Positions 54,438 to 64,000 of a DNA stretch of 64,000 nt are shown here, in pieces. Made by a program: the position numbers and the translations under genes. The DNA comes from Tolypothrix sp. PCC 7910 (GTDB lineage: Bacteria; Cyanobacteriota; Cyanobacteriia; Cyanobacteriales; Nostocaceae), in contig NZ_CP050440.1 of assembly GCF_011769525.1 (NCBI RefSeq), positions 1,675,501 to 1,739,500 on the forward strand. Reading direction: 5' to 3'. The first letter of the stretch is position 1, and every line of letters begins with the position of its first letter. The notes under the pieces are model-generated. The model saw only the letters and a program-made list of their open reading frames with translations. It had not been told where the DNA came from and searched no databases.

Positions 54438-54979
54438 GCATATACCTCTGCGTCTCGAAACAGCTTACCCGCTTTATCTTTAGCCGATAAAATTGGTTCT
54501 GCTGCAATTGGCCAGGCGATCGCTAAATCAGGGTCATTCCACAAAATAGTGCGTTCATGCTGCGGCGCATAATATTCTGTAGTTTTATATAAAAATTCTG
54601 CATATTCAGAAAGTACTAAAAAACCATGAGCAAAACCTGGTGGTATCCAAAGCAGACGTTTATTTTCGGCTGTTAAATCGGTACCAACCCATTGACCAAA
54701 AGTTTTAGAGCTTTTTCTTAAATCTACTGCTACATCAAATACCGCACCTACAACTACTCGCACCAATTTACCTTGAGGCTGCTGAATTTGATAATGCAAA
54801 CCACGCAAGATATTTTTGCCAGAACGAGAATGATTGTCTTGGAAAAAATGCTCATTAATCCCTACTTTTTCTTGCCAAACTTTCTCGTTATAGCTTTCAT
54901 AAAAAAAACCGCGTTCATCTCCAAATACTTGCGGTTCTATGACTAGTAAATCAGCAATTTCTGTTTTGGTAATTTGCAT
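54434..54979 (-). CDS. rfbC: dTDP-4-dehydrorhamnose 3,5-epimerase
   Basis: 181 residues from the ATG at 54979, which follows GAGGTG with 6 bases spacing; a GTG three codons earlier overlaps that ribosome site. Cupin fold with FGDERGFFYESYN, the catalytic His in RGLHYQ, GAVFDVAVDLR and PPGFAHGF. It is the third gene of the rhamnose series, coupled to rfbD. Confidence 0.96.
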   Translation of the reverse strand: MQITKTEIADLLVIEPQVFGDERGFFYESYNEKVWQEKVGINEHFFQDNHSRSGKNILRGLHYQIQQPQGKLVRVVVGAVFDVAVDLRKSSKTFGQWVGTDLTAENKRLLWIPPGFAHGFLVLSEYAEFLYKTTEYYAPQHERTILWNDPDLAIAWPIAAEPILSAKDKAGKLFRDAEVYA

Positions 54980-54993
54980 TATTGTCACCTCAG

Positions 54994-55968
54994 TTAACCA
55001 GAAAATTTATTGAGAGATAAAGGTGTATAGTATGAAGCAAAAGGTATACTATCATCTAATGTGTCCAATTTATTTTGCTGCTCCATAGTGAGATAAATTT
55101 GGTCATTTTCTAAAATTGACAGCAAGTAACGACCATAACTGCTCTTTGCCATAGGTTCAGCTAAATGGCGTAATTGGTTTGAGTCAATATATCCTTTAAG
55201 ATATGCAATTTCTTCAATACAAGCTATTTTTAAACCTTGTCTTTCTTCTAGTGTTTGGATAAAATTACCAGCCTGATGTAGTGATTCATGAGTTCCTGTA
55301 TCTAACCAAGCATATCCACGTCCCAAAAGTTCTACGTGCAGTTTACCTTGCTGCAAATAAACTGTATTCAAATCAGTAATTTCTAATTCGTTACGAGCAG
55401 AAGGTTTAAGACTAGCAGCGATTTCTCCTACTTGTGAATCATAAAAATATATTCCAGGAACAGCATATTTAGACTTGGGAATTAGAGGTTTCTCTTCTAT
55501 ACTAATTACTCTACCATTGCTATCAAATTCAATTACTCCATATTGTCTAGGGTCTTTTACTTGATAACCAAATACTAATCCACCTTCTTGCAGGGTAGCA
55601 GCCCTAGCTAGAACTTCTGTTAAACCATGCCCATAAAAAATGTTATCACCTAAAATTAAGCAAACTGGCTCGTTAGCAATAAAATCTTTGCCTAAAATAA
55701 AAGCTTGTGCTAATCCTTCGGGGCGAGGTTGTTCAACATAACTAAACTGCAAACCCCACTGGCTACCATCTTTTAAAATTTTCTCAAATAATGGTAAATC
55801 ATTAGGTGTCGAAATAATTAAAATCTCCCTAATTCCTGCCAGCATTAATACAGATAAGGGATAGTAAATCATGGGCTTGTCGTACACAGGCATCAATTGT
55901 TTACTAACAGCGTATGTTAAAGGATAAAGACGTGTACCAGAGCCACCTGCTAAGATAATACCTTTCAT
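54994..55968 (-). CDS. rfbA: Glucose-1-phosphate thymidylyltransferase
   Basis: 324 residues. The nucleotidyltransferase signature [11 protein letters not shown] lies at 8-18, followed by [25 protein letters not shown] and IEEKP. It activates glucose-1-phosphate with dTTP, the first step of dTDP-rhamnose synthesis. Most RfbA end near residue 290; here ~30 extra residues ([18 protein letters not shown]...) follow the usual [10 protein letters not shown] end. Spacing to rfbC is 14 bp. An AGATTTT repeat precedes it. Confidence 0.96.
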   Translation of the reverse strand: MKGIILAGGSGTRLYPLTYAVSKQLMPVYDKPMIYYPLSVLMLAGIREILIISTPNDLPLFEKILKDGSQWGLQFSYVEQPRPEGLAQAFILGKDFIANEPVCLILGDNIFYGHGLTEVLARAATLQEGGLVFGYQVKDPRQYGVIEFDSNGRVISIEEKPLIPKSKYAVPGIYFYDSQVGEIAASLKPSARNELEITDLNTVYLQQGKLHVELLGRGYAWLDTGTHESLHQAGNFIQTLEERQGLKIACIEEIAYLKGYIDSNQLRHLAEPMAKSSYGRYLLSILENDQIYLTMEQQNKLDTLDDSIPFASYYTPLSLNKFSG

Positions 55969-55977
55969 AAGAATTTT

Positions 55978-56020
55978 AGATTTTAGATTTTAGATTTTGG
56001 ATTTTAGATTTTAAAGGTTA
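55978..56020. repeat. ATTTTAG heptamer repeat
   Basis: About five ATTTTAG/ATTTTGG units between rfbB and rfbA, in the same family as the insertion inside recJ (17131-17245). It separates rfbB from rfbACD by 224 bp. Confidence 0.8.
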
Positions 56021-56192
56021 AATTTTAGTTTTATCTTCCAGCCTCACTACCTCACACTTTTTGTATTGAGTAAGTCGGTAATTGCGCCAAAATACGTTAC
56101 GCAACGTAAATATTCTGAAACCTCTTACCAATGACAAATGACTAATAACAAATGACAGCCCTGAATAGTTATCTTTAATTTCGCCGACCTAC

Positions 56193-57263
56193 TTATAACT
56201 TTCTGTTTTCATAGTTTTGTTTTAGCCATTTTTGGTAATCACCTGAGCGAACTTGGTTTACCCAATCAGAGTTATTGAGATACCATTTAACTGTTTTTAA
56301 TAAACCACTGTCAAAGTTTTCTTGAGGTTGCCAACCTAAATCACGGCTGATTTTACTACAATCAATTGCATATCTCCTGTCATGTCCAGGACGGTCTTTA
56401 ACAAACGTAATTAAAGAAGAATAATGAAAGTTCGATTTGGGTGCCAACTCATCCAAAATTGCACAAATTTTTTCTACAACTGTTAAATTAACTTGTTCAT
56501 TTAAACCACCAATATTATAAGTTTCACCAACTTTACCTTGTTGTAACACAAGATAAATGGCCTCACAGTGGTCTATCACATAAAGCCAATCACGAACATT
56601 TTGACCATCTCCATATATAGGTAGTGCTTTATTATCTAAAGCATTGAGGATAGTTAAAGGAATCAGCTTTTCTGGAAACTGACGCGGCCCGTAATTATTT
56701 GAGCAATTAGTTGTTAAACTTGGTAGTCCGTAAGTGTGATAGTAGGCTCTCACAAAATGGTCAGATGCAGCTTTTGATGCTGCATAGGGACTATTAGGCG
56801 CATAGGGAGTATCTTCTCTAAAAGCGGCATCTTGAGGTTGGAGAGAGCCGTAAACTTCATCTGTAGACACGTGCAAAAAGCGAAATTGCTGTTGTTTTAA
56901 GGATGAAAGTTTTTGCCAGTACAATCTACTTGCTTCTAATAATTGAAATGTCCCGACTACATTAGTTTGGATAAAGTCATGAGGACTAAGTATTGAGCGA
57001 TCAACATGGCTTTCTGCTGCAAAATTGATAATTGCATCTGGTTGATATTGTTCTAAAATGTAACTCACTAACTCGACATTACCAATATCCCCTTGAATAA
57101 AATGATAGTTAGTATCGCTTTCTATTTCGGCTAAAGTTTGAAGGTTACTAGCGTAAGTTAATTTATCTAAATTAATTACATTAGCCCATTGTTCCTTGAT
57201 GGCTTGGAGAATAAAATTCGCTCCAATAAATCCGGCTCCTCCGGTGACTAATAAAGTAGGCAT
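56193..57263 (-). CDS. rfbB: dTDP-glucose 4,6-dehydratase
   Basis: 356 residues. [11 protein letters not shown] (7-17) binds [13 protein letters not shown], the HVSTDEVYG block (catalytic Thr-Asp-Glu), and [11 protein letters not shown] (YxxxK). It makes dTDP-4-keto-6-deoxyglucose. Upstream of rfbACD on the same strand; probably one transcription unit despite the repeat-filled gap. Confidence 0.97.
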   Translation of the reverse strand: MPTLLVTGGAGFIGANFILQAIKEQWANVINLDKLTYASNLQTLAEIESDTNYHFIQGDIGNVELVSYILEQYQPDAIINFAAESHVDRSILSPHDFIQTNVVGTFQLLEASRLYWQKLSSLKQQQFRFLHVSTDEVYGSLQPQDAAFREDTPYAPNSPYAASKAASDHFVRAYYHTYGLPSLTTNCSNNYGPRQFPEKLIPLTILNALDNKALPIYGDGQNVRDWLYVIDHCEAIYLVLQQGKVGETYNIGGLNEQVNLTVVEKICAILDELAPKSNFHYSSLITFVKDRPGHDRRYAIDCSKISRDLGWQPQENFDSGLLKTVKWYLNNSDWVNQVRSGDYQKWLKQNYENRKL

Positions 57264-57324
57264 AATTGTAGAAAATCTTTATGTCATCAATATTGTAATA
57301 ATTCGCATCAGAAGACGCGTAGGT

Positions 57325-57455
57325 TGAGTACTAAGTGCTGAGTCCTGAGTTAGCAGTGGGAAACCGCAGTCAGTCAAAGGAAATCAGCAGTTTAAAAGTT
57401 TATATTGCACAATCTTTTAACTGATAACTCAGGACTTTGCACTCAGCACTATCTA
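57325..57455. repeat. Facing repeat arms between rfbB and the SDR gene
   Basis: AAGTGCTGAGTCCTGAGTTA near 57329 and TAACTCAGGACTTTGCACTC near 57422 are complementary arms ~70 bp apart, again of the GTGCTGA/CTCAGCA heptamer family also seen at 15.9 kb and 29.5 kb. Confidence 0.7.
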
Positions 57456-57479
57456 TGTGATTTGCAGTTTATCTCTGGA

Positions 57480-58418
57480 TCACAAAGCTTGTAAAATCTC
57501 TTCATCTACTGAAAAATCAATTTCCGCTTTGTCTCTTCCAGATGCTAAATAATCATTTTCCAATGAGTCATTTAACCCAGAAATCAAATCGTATTCAGGT
57601 TTCCAACCTAATTCGTTCTGAGCCTTATTTACCGAGGCAAAAAAATGTTGTCCCCGCATAGGAAAAGCCTTGCGCTTACCAAAATCAAACTTTTTCGGGT
57701 CGTAATGGACAATTTTGACTGCATCAGGTGATTTACCAGCCGCTTGTGCACAAGCACGGGCTAAACCATCAAAAGTGACAAAGCGATCGCCTGATACATT
57801 GTAAATTTGCCCCACGGCCTGTTGATTACCCACAACTTGAGTCATTGCCATTGCTAAATCTTTTACGTGTCCTAGCTGGGTAATATACAAGCCATTTCCC
57901 GGAATGGGAATAGGGCGATCGCGGACAATTCTATCAAAAAACCAGCTTTCCAAATCGTTATAGTTACGCGGCCCATAAATATAGGTAGGGCGAATCGAGG
58001 TAAAGGGTATTCCCAATTGAGCTAAATACGCTTCTGTTTCATGCTTACCCCGATGACGGCTTTTGGGATCTACAGCATCACCTTCAACATGAGGCATTTG
58101 GTCAGATTTGAGATATACTCCAGCAGAACTCATATACACAAAATGTTGTACACGGCCTTGAAAAATTTCTGCCAATGGTTGAGTATCAGCAAGTTCCCGC
58201 CCATTATTGTCAAAAATGACATCAAAATTTTCCTGTGATAACTTCGCCTTTAACTGCGTAGCGTCTGTGCGATCGCCTATAATTTGTCCTACTCCCTGTA
58301 AAGACGGTGCAGGACGATTACCACGATTGAACAGCACCACCTCATGTCCTTGTTCTACTAGCAGCTGGGTGAGATAAACACCAATGAACCGAGTACCACC
58401 TATCATCAAAATTCGCAT
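57480..58418 (-). CDS. CSP41-like atypical SDR protein
   Basis: 312 residues. The Rossmann start MRILMIGGTRFIGVYL and YMSSAGVY place it among extended SDRs close to chloroplast stem-loop-binding protein CSP41. The catalytic YxxxK tyrosine is replaced (RHRGKHETE retains only the Lys), as in atypical members. CSP41 proteins bind RNA and support ribosome or RNA-polymerase function; cyanobacterial homologues are often annotated as epimerases. It lies among sugar-nucleotide genes but on its own. AGAGGGGAA precedes the ATG. Confidence 0.82.
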   Translation of the reverse strand: MRILMIGGTRFIGVYLTQLLVEQGHEVVLFNRGNRPAPSLQGVGQIIGDRTDATQLKAKLSQENFDVIFDNNGRELADTQPLAEIFQGRVQHFVYMSSAGVYLKSDQMPHVEGDAVDPKSRHRGKHETEAYLAQLGIPFTSIRPTYIYGPRNYNDLESWFFDRIVRDRPIPIPGNGLYITQLGHVKDLAMAMTQVVGNQQAVGQIYNVSGDRFVTFDGLARACAQAAGKSPDAVKIVHYDPKKFDFGKRKAFPMRGQHFFASVNKAQNELGWKPEYDLISGLNDSLENDYLASGRDKAEIDFSVDEEILQAL

Positions 58419-58756
58419 GAATTCCCCTCTTAGCTCTTTTGGTAATGCAGGGGCTAGCTAGGGGCTAGAGGCTAGAACTTAGGGGCTAAAGCTTAGGGCT
58501 AGAGGCTAGTATCAAACTCATCTTTAATCTGTTAGTCTCCAGTACCCAATCCCCAGCCCCCAATCCCTAGTCCCCAGTCCCCACTCCCTAGCCCCTATTT
58601 GAGGTTATCAGGTTACAGCATCGCTCTGGAACCTGCTTTTGGAGAATCACGTCTTCAACCTCATCTGGATCGCTTTCTCTTCCTTCATGTCAAGGGAAAA
58701 CCTTTTAGTTAATCTGACAATTTACCCTCAGTATTTTCCACTTATTCACGTTAGCT
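58419..58756. other. Divergent promoter region with STRR
   Basis: GGGGCTA/GAGGCTA units at ~58449-58512 and CCCCAGT/CCCTAGT units at ~58540-58600. The remaining ~150 bases before the glycosyltransferase gene look unique and should hold its promoter. No gene. Confidence 0.7.
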
Positions 58757-59899
58757 GTGCCATTAAAATATGCTCTGATTCATGAATGGCTGACACCTAA
58801 AGCCACTGGCGGTTCAGAATTAGTTGTAAAAGAAATTCTGGAGCATATAAATGCTGATTTATATGCCTTAATCAACTTTGAATCTACAAATCCTGAAAGT
58901 TATTTATATCAACGTCAGATTGGTACAACTTTTCTACAAAAATTTCCCTATGCCCGCAATGGTGTACAAAAATACCTACCTTTGTTACCTTTGGCTATTG
59001 AACAATTAGATTTGCGGCAGTATGACGTAATTCTATCTTCATCTCACGCTGTAGCAAAAGGAGTCATCACTGCTCCTGACCAATTACATATTTGTTATTG
59101 CCACAGCCCTATGCGTTATGCTTGGGACTTAACTTTTGATTATTTACAACAGAGCAAAGTCGGGAATGGTCTAGCTGGATGGCTAACAAGATATTTACTA
59201 CATCGTTTGCGCCAGTGGGATGTATTGTCAGCTAATCGTGTTGATTATTTTATTGCTAATTCACAGCATACAGCCAGGCGAATTTGGCGCTGCTATCGGC
59301 GAACATCAACTGTGATTTATCCGCCAGTTAATGTTGAAGAATTACCATTTGTAGCTGACAAAGAAGATTTTTATCTAATAGTTTCCCGTTTAGTGAGTTA
59401 CAAGCAAGTATCCTTAATTGTCAGAGCTTTTAATCAGCTGCAAAAACCATTGGTAGTAATTGGTACAGGCCCACAAATGAAATATCTTCGCCAGATAGCA
59501 AATTCTAATATCAACATACTAGGATGGCAACCGAATGATGTAGTAACAAAATATATGGCAAAAGCCAAGGCATTTGTGTATGCAGCTTGTGAAGATTTTG
59601 GTATTGCCTTAGTTGAGGCACAAGCTTGTGGGACTCCAGTCATTGCCTACGGTGCTGGGGGAGCACTAGAAACTGTGCGAGATATTCACTCCTGGGTCGA
59701 TACAGGAACAGGTATCTTCTTTAACGAACAAACAGAAGCTGCTTTAGTAGCAGCAGTAGAAAAGTTTGAAATGTATCAAGGCAAATTTAATCCTGAGTAT
59801 TTGCGAACACATGCTAGCAAATTTTCTAAACGGGTTTTTGGCGATCGCTATCTAGATTTTGTAGATCAGTGCAGCAAAAAAACGCCTTTATGGGAGTGA
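58757..59899 (+). CDS. GT4-family glycosyltransferase
   Basis: 380 residues with a GTG start. GT-B fold: N-terminal YALIHEWLTPKATGGSELVV (acceptor side) and the C-terminal nucleotide-sugar block EDFGIALVEAQACGTPVIAYGAGG (the E-x7-E motif) preceded by YLIVSRLVSYKQ. Members of this group often act as mannosyltransferases in exopolysaccharide assembly. It precedes the WcaJ-like gene by 112 bp on the same strand. Confidence 0.9.
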   Translation: MPLKYALIHEWLTPKATGGSELVVKEILEHINADLYALINFESTNPESYLYQRQIGTTFLQKFPYARNGVQKYLPLLPLAIEQLDLRQYDVILSSSHAVAKGVITAPDQLHICYCHSPMRYAWDLTFDYLQQSKVGNGLAGWLTRYLLHRLRQWDVLSANRVDYFIANSQHTARRIWRCYRRTSTVIYPPVNVEELPFVADKEDFYLIVSRLVSYKQVSLIVRAFNQLQKPLVVIGTGPQMKYLRQIANSNINILGWQPNDVVTKYMAKAKAFVYAACEDFGIALVEAQACGTPVIAYGAGGALETVRDIHSWVDTGTGIFFNEQTEAALVAAVEKFEMYQGKFNPEYLRTHASKFSKRVFGDRYLDFVDQCSKKTPLWE

Positions 59900-60011
59900 T
59901 GATCGGGATTTTTGTAATTGTTTTGTAGGCTTTTGGAAATTTAAACCCAGAAGCACCTCCTTTTAGCTTTAAGATTGGGACTATGTGTGGTGTGGATTGT
60001 TAAGGAGTATG

Positions 60012-60770
60012 ATGACTGCCCAGAGCTCACTCCTCTCCGGCAAGCGAGGCCTACGGCAAGATGCTAACGCGTCTGCTCGTACTTTCTTAAAACGTGGTCA
60101 ACAGAAAAAGACTCCTAGGCTAAAACCCAAAGGTTTGTCTTTTCAAGGTTTAAACGGAGAGTTTGCCAAACGGCTGTTTGATATTGTGTTTTCGTTGTTG
60201 GTTTTGATCTTATTTTTCCCTGTCTACTTAATCTTGGCCTTACTGATCGCTTTGAGTTCAGAAGGCCCGATTTTTTATGTCCAAGAAAGGGTGGGTAAAA
60301 ACTACAAACCTTTTAATTGTATTAAATTCCGCACAATGGTGAGCAATGCCGATGAAATTCTCATACAAATGATGGAGACATCCCCCCAGATGCGGCAAGA
60401 ATTTGAGAGCAGTTTTAAGCTCAAACAAGACCCCCGCATTACAAAAATTGGGCGGTTTTTGCGAATTACTAGCTTAGATGAATTTCCCCAATTCTGGAAT
60501 GTCTTAAAAGGGGATATGAGTGTTGTCGGGCCACGACCCTTAGTAGCGGAAGAACTTCCTAAATACGGTTGTCATATCGATCAGATTTTAACTATCCGAC
60601 CGGGAATCACTGGGTTATGGCAAGTCTCTGGGCGCAATGACATTCCTTATCCAAGACGAGTCCAAATAGACTTACATTATGTGAAATTCAGAAATTTTTG
60701 GCTCGACCTCTGGATAATTTTGAAAACAGTTGATGTCGTCATTTTGCCCAAAAATAACGGGGCTTACTGA
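60012..60770 (+). CDS. WcaJ-type undecaprenyl-phosphate sugar-1-phosphate transferase
   Basis: 252 residues from the ATG at 60012, with AAGGAG upstream (another ATG at 60009). The domain has one membrane helix (FDIVFSLLVLILFFPVYLILALLI), then GPIFYVQERVGKN, KFRTM, LRITSLDEFPQFWNVLKGDMSVVGPRPL, and PGITGLWQVSGRND: a short, PglC-like catalytic unit of the polyisoprenyl-phosphate hexose-1-phosphate transferase family. It starts sugar-polymer assembly on the lipid carrier. The N-terminal ~45 residues include LLSGKRGLRQDANASA, encoded by a palindromic CTCCGGCAAG-type repeat. Confidence 0.93.
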   Translation: MTAQSSLLSGKRGLRQDANASARTFLKRGQQKKTPRLKPKGLSFQGLNGEFAKRLFDIVFSLLVLILFFPVYLILALLIALSSEGPIFYVQERVGKNYKPFNCIKFRTMVSNADEILIQMMETSPQMRQEFESSFKLKQDPRITKIGRFLRITSLDEFPQFWNVLKGDMSVVGPRPLVAEELPKYGCHIDQILTIRPGITGLWQVSGRNDIPYPRRVQIDLHYVKFRNFWLDLWIILKTVDVVILPKNNGAY

Positions 60771-61087
60771 AACGATACTTAAGAGTTTATTGTGTGGGGC
60801 ATTTCATGCCCCCATAGGAAATTTACTCAGATTTAATAAAATTCTGCCTTATATAAAGTTTTGGCAAAGATTTTTCTAAATTTTAGATAAAAAAGTAAAA
60901 ATTTGCAGTCTTATCTAGTAACATTACTTAGTATTGCAAAATAAATAAGTAAATATATTTACAGATAGTTTTACGTATTAAATAAGAATTTCGTAGTTTC
61001 CCATTAGGCAATTTAGCAATTAACTGCTAGCTTGTATCAGTTAGGCTGTAACTATTTTACTCAAAATATACAAAGGAATCACTAAGC
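60771..61087. other. Intergenic region with terminator-like hairpin
   Basis: GGGGCAT (60796-60802) pairs with ATGCCCC (60806-60812) over a 3-base loop, 26 bases after the transferase stop; it may terminate that transcript. The rest is AT-rich and should hold the gmd promoter; AAAGGAATC lies before gmd. Confidence 0.6.
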
Positions 61088-62167
61088 ATGACGCAACAGA
61101 AAAGAGCATTGATTACCGGTATTACTGGTCAAGATGGTTCATATCTGAGTGAGTTTTTGCTAGAGCAAGGTTACGAAGTACATGGTATTATTCGCCGGAC
61201 TTCTACCTTTAACACAGACCGCATCGATCATATTTATGAAGACCCTCACAAAGAAGGAGTGCGGTTGTTTCTTCATTATGGTGATTTAACAGATGGGACG
61301 ACACTACGCCGAATTTTAGAAGAAGTAAAGCCAGTAGAAATCTATAACCTTGGCGCGCAATCTCATGTCAGAGTCAGCTTTGATTCACCAGAATATACGG
61401 TGGATGCAGTAGGGATGGGAACACTACGCTTGTTGGAAGCAATTCGAGATTACCAACAGCGTACTGGAATTGAGGTGCGGTTTTACCAAGCTGGCTCTTC
61501 GGAAATGTATGGTTTAGTGCAAGCTGTACCCCAGAGCGAGACAACCCCTTTTTATCCCCGTAGCCCCTATGCTTGTGCTAAAGTATATGCCCACTGGCAA
61601 ACAGTAAATTACCGTGAATCCTACTCTTTGTTTGCTTGTAATGGCATACTTTTTAACCACGAATCACCTCGGCGGGGTGAAACTTTTGTAACCCGTAAGA
61701 TTACCAGAGCAGTTGCTCAAATTGTTGCAGGTAAACAGAAAAAAATTTATATGGGTAACCTTGATGCCAAACGGGATTGGGGCTATGCCAAAGATTATGT
61801 AAAAGCTATGTGGCTGATGTTGCAACAAGAGCAACCAGATGATTATGTGATTGCTACTGGTGAAACCCACTCAGTACGTGAATTTTTAGAGTTAGCATTT
61901 AATTATGTGAATCTCCGCTGGGAAGATTATGTAGAGTTTGATGAGCGCTATCTTCGCCCTGCGGAAGTAGAGTTATTAATTGGTGATGCTACCAAGGCAC
62001 GGCAAAAGTTAGGTTGGACACCATCGGTTACCTTTGAGGGACTTGTAGCATTAATGGTAGAAGCAGATCTCCAAGCATTAGGTATCACTTCTCCCAATGG
62101 CAATGGTTCGTCAGTACCGCATGATATTGCGACTGTTCGTCAACAACTGGGTGCGCTCCACTTTTGA
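61088..62167 (+). CDS. gmd: GDP-mannose 4,6-dehydratase
   Basis: 359 residues. [21 protein letters not shown] (NADP-binding), [15 protein letters not shown] and [11 protein letters not shown] (YxxxK), and the conserved [18 protein letters not shown]. It converts GDP-mannose to GDP-4-keto-6-deoxymannose, the precursor of GDP-L-fucose. Followed 26 bases later by fcl, clearly an operon. Confidence 0.97.
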   Translation: MTQQKRALITGITGQDGSYLSEFLLEQGYEVHGIIRRTSTFNTDRIDHIYEDPHKEGVRLFLHYGDLTDGTTLRRILEEVKPVEIYNLGAQSHVRVSFDSPEYTVDAVGMGTLRLLEAIRDYQQRTGIEVRFYQAGSSEMYGLVQAVPQSETTPFYPRSPYACAKVYAHWQTVNYRESYSLFACNGILFNHESPRRGETFVTRKITRAVAQIVAGKQKKIYMGNLDAKRDWGYAKDYVKAMWLMLQQEQPDDYVIATGETHSVREFLELAFNYVNLRWEDYVEFDERYLRPAEVELLIGDATKARQKLGWTPSVTFEGLVALMVEADLQALGITSPNGNGSSVPHDIATVRQQLGALHF

Positions 62168-62193
62168 TTTAAACTGTCGCTGAGGATAAAAAT

Positions 62194-63138
62194 ATGGCTG
62201 CCTTAGAATTAAAAAATAAACGGATTCTCGTCACTGGTGGGTCGGGTTTCCTAGGTCGTCAGGTGATAGATCAGCTGTGTAAAGCAGGAGCAGATCTTCA
62301 AAAAATTACAGTACCGCGATCGCGTGATTGCGACCTGCGGGTCTGGGAAAATAACCAACGTGTAGTTGATCAGCAAGATATTGTTATTCACTTGGCGGCA
62401 CACGTTGGTGGTATCGGCCTCAACCGCGAAAAACCAGCCGAGTTGTTCTACGACAACTTGATGATGGGAACTCAATTAATTCATGCAGCCTATCAAGCTG
62501 GAGTAGAAAAATTCGTCTGTGTTGGCACTATCTGCGCTTATCCCAAATTTACCCCAGTGCCTTTCAAAGAAGATGACCTTTGGAATGGCTATCCTGAAGA
62601 AACCAATGCTCCCTACGGAGTCGCCAAGAAAGCACTTTTAGTTCAACTGCAATCTTACCGCCAGCAGTACAACTTTAATGGTGTTTACTTGCTACCTGTA
62701 AATTTATACGGGCCGGAAGATAACTTTGACCCCGGAAGTTCTCATGTGATTCCAGCGTTAATTCGCAAAGTTCACGAAGCCCAAATTAAAGGACAAAAGC
62801 AGCTTCCTGTTTGGGGAGATGGTAGTCCTACCCGTGAGTTTCTTTATTCTGAAGATGCCGCACGGGGCATTGTTATGGGTACTCAATTCTATAACGACTC
62901 AGAACCAGTTAATCTGGGAACAGGTCACGAAATCTCCATCAGGGATTTAATCAATTTAATTTGCAAACTGATGGAGTTTGATGGGGAAATTGTTTGGGAA
63001 ACAGACAAGCCTAATGGTCAACCTCGTCGTTGTTTAGATACGGAAAGGGCAAAGCAAGCTTTTAATTTTACAGCCCAAGTCAGCTTTGAGGAAGGGCTAA
63101 AGAATACCATTGCATGGTATCGCCAACACGCTGCATAA
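62194..63138 (+). CDS. fcl: GDP-L-fucose synthase
   Basis: 314 residues. [10 protein letters not shown] (NADPH site), [23 protein letters not shown] and the catalytic [10 protein letters not shown] (YxxxK), plus [12 protein letters not shown]. It epimerises and reduces the Gmd product to GDP-L-fucose. GAGGATAAA precedes the ATG. Confidence 0.97.
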   Translation: MAALELKNKRILVTGGSGFLGRQVIDQLCKAGADLQKITVPRSRDCDLRVWENNQRVVDQQDIVIHLAAHVGGIGLNREKPAELFYDNLMMGTQLIHAAYQAGVEKFVCVGTICAYPKFTPVPFKEDDLWNGYPEETNAPYGVAKKALLVQLQSYRQQYNFNGVYLLPVNLYGPEDNFDPGSSHVIPALIRKVHEAQIKGQKQLPVWGDGSPTREFLYSEDAARGIVMGTQFYNDSEPVNLGTGHEISIRDLINLICKLMEFDGEIVWETDKPNGQPRRCLDTERAKQAFNFTAQVSFEEGLKNTIAWYRQHAA

Positions 63139-63254
63139 CTTGATCAGTATCGCTGAGTAAATTAATGAATTTATAATTACCCACTTTTCACCAAAATATA
63201 CTGGAAATTCATGTGGGTAAGGGTTGAAAACCCTAATACACAAAACTATCTATG

Positions 63255-63276
63255 ACGTAGGGCCTATGCCCTACGT
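63255..63276. terminator. Hairpin between fcl and the cyclo-ligase
   Basis: ACGTAGGGC (63255-63263) pairs perfectly with GCCCTACGT (63268-63276) over CTAT, followed by GTTTGTTTTG. It fits an fcl terminator. It ends only 9 bases before the GTG assigned to the next gene, so that start may be wrong or translation there is modulated by the hairpin. Confidence 0.6.
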
Positions 63277-63285
63277 GTTTGTTTT

Positions 63286-63891
63286 GTGGCATTATCCCAA
63301 TTTCCAAAAATCCAGCAACAGATTCAAAATGTGGAAATTCCAGCTAAAACACAACTACGTCGGACTCTCTTAAAAAAACGTCAATCAATGTCAATGGCGG
63401 AATGGAGAGAAAAAAGCGATCGCATCTGTACCCAACTCCAAGCCTCTGTTCTATTGACTCAAGCAAAAACTATACTGGCATATTTCAGTTTTCGCCAAGA
63501 ACCAGATCTGAGTTTGCTATTTGCTCATCCTCAATACCGTTGGGGATTTCCGCGTTGCGTTGGTAAATCCCTGTTTTGGCATAGTTGGACTCCCCAAGAT
63601 GCTGTAGTAATTGGCACATATGGTATTGTCGAACCTCGTCCTGATGCACCCACAATAGACTCAGCAGAAGTAGATTTAATACTTGTCCCCAGTGTTGCTT
63701 GCAACTATCAAGGATATCGTTTAGGCTATGGCGGCGGATATTACGATCGCCTCCTTAGTTCGCCTGAATGGCAAAACAAGCCAACTATCGGTATTTTATT
63801 TGATTTCGCCTATTTACCCCAAATACCTATTGAACATTGGGATAAACCTTTAAATGCTGTATGTACAGAAGCTAGGTTTACCGCAGCATAG
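63286..63891 (+). CDS. 5-formyltetrahydrofolate cyclo-ligase
   Basis: 201 residues with a GTG start at 63286; a GTG at 63331 (before EIPAKTQLRR) would give 186 residues, nearer the family norm, and leave room for a ribosome site after the hairpin. Motifs: LRRTLLKKRQSM (ATP site), DLILVPSVACNYQGYRLGYGGGYYDRLL (signature). It converts 5-formyl-THF to 5,10-methenyl-THF using ATP. Unrelated to the sugar genes around it. Confidence 0.93.
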   Translation: MALSQFPKIQQQIQNVEIPAKTQLRRTLLKKRQSMSMAEWREKSDRICTQLQASVLLTQAKTILAYFSFRQEPDLSLLFAHPQYRWGFPRCVGKSLFWHSWTPQDAVVIGTYGIVEPRPDAPTIDSAEVDLILVPSVACNYQGYRLGYGGGYYDRLLSSPEWQNKPTIGILFDFAYLPQIPIEHWDKPLNAVCTEARFTAA

Positions 63892-63914
63892 ATAGGGCGT
63901 TTGTAATTTGGTGT

Positions 63915-63952
63915 TATTTCTCCCCATTACCCATTACCCATTACCCAATTCC
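63915..63952. repeat. CCCATTA heptamer array
   Basis: Four tandem CCCATTA-type units downstream of the cyclo-ligase gene, near the window end. Confidence 0.8.
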
Positions 63953-64000
63953 TAAACCCTTGGCGAATCCTTTACATCATTAGCAATGATGCCAATTAAA

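Overview
The window comes from a filamentous, probably heterocyst-forming cyanobacterium (Nostocales type). Evidence: abundant HIP1 octamers (GCGATCGC), intergenic arrays of degenerate heptamer repeats typical of Nostoc/Calothrix relatives, a photosystem II psb30 gene, oxygen-dependent chlorophyll/haem genes (acsF, hemF), a TxlA-type thylakoid thioredoxin, and many Ser/Thr kinase, CHAT, STAND and WD40 proteins. No rRNA, tRNA or CRISPR array was seen.

Layout. 1-8.2 kb: truncated mgtE with a structured leader, a secreted TPR-CHAT protein, a small ORF between two inverted copies of a ~110 bp MITE, a membrane-anchored methyltransferase and two secreted proteins. 8.6-15.5 kb: recA with a LexA-box-like site, an FHA protein, a zinc-ribbon/pentapeptide Ser/Thr kinase, a pair of half-size UPF0016 transporters and a YkgJ-type Cys-cluster protein. 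15.7-24.6 kb: psb30 (40 codons), recJ with a repeat-derived insertion, and a 2071-residue Ser/Thr kinase-AAA-GAF-PAS-histidine kinase hybrid. 24.7-35 kb: PEP-CTERM-like exported protein, MFS permease, KAP NTPase next to a C5-cytosine methyltransferase, phosphodiester glycosidase, CHAD and DUF3616 proteins. 35.4-42.2 kb: NIL-ferredoxin, a complete ISAs1-family IS with its transposase in two frames, txlA, a Thg1-like tRNA guanylyltransferase, radC and leuCD.

42.4-49.4 kb holds the most interesting locus: a small P-loop ATPase next to a giant protein combining a probable inactive NTPase domain, a helical repeat region, a STAND NTPase, one transmembrane helix and fourteen nearly identical WD40 repeats (126 bp period). 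The giant gene carries two in-frame insertions of intergenic-type repeat DNA. I read it as an NLR-like sensor, possibly for self/non-self or phage recognition; this is inference.

50-64 kb: divergent acsF/hemF, a truncated fatty-acid desaturase remnant, an orphan HicB-like gene, and an exopolysaccharide/O-antigen precursor region: dTDP-rhamnose genes rfbBACD, a CSP41-like SDR, a GT4 glycosyltransferase, a WcaJ-type initiating sugar-phosphate transferase, gmd and fcl for GDP-fucose, and then 5-formyl-THF cyclo-ligase. A theme of the whole window is repeat DNA spreading into coding sequence: recJ, the STAND gene, and the ends of several other genes are partly made of it.
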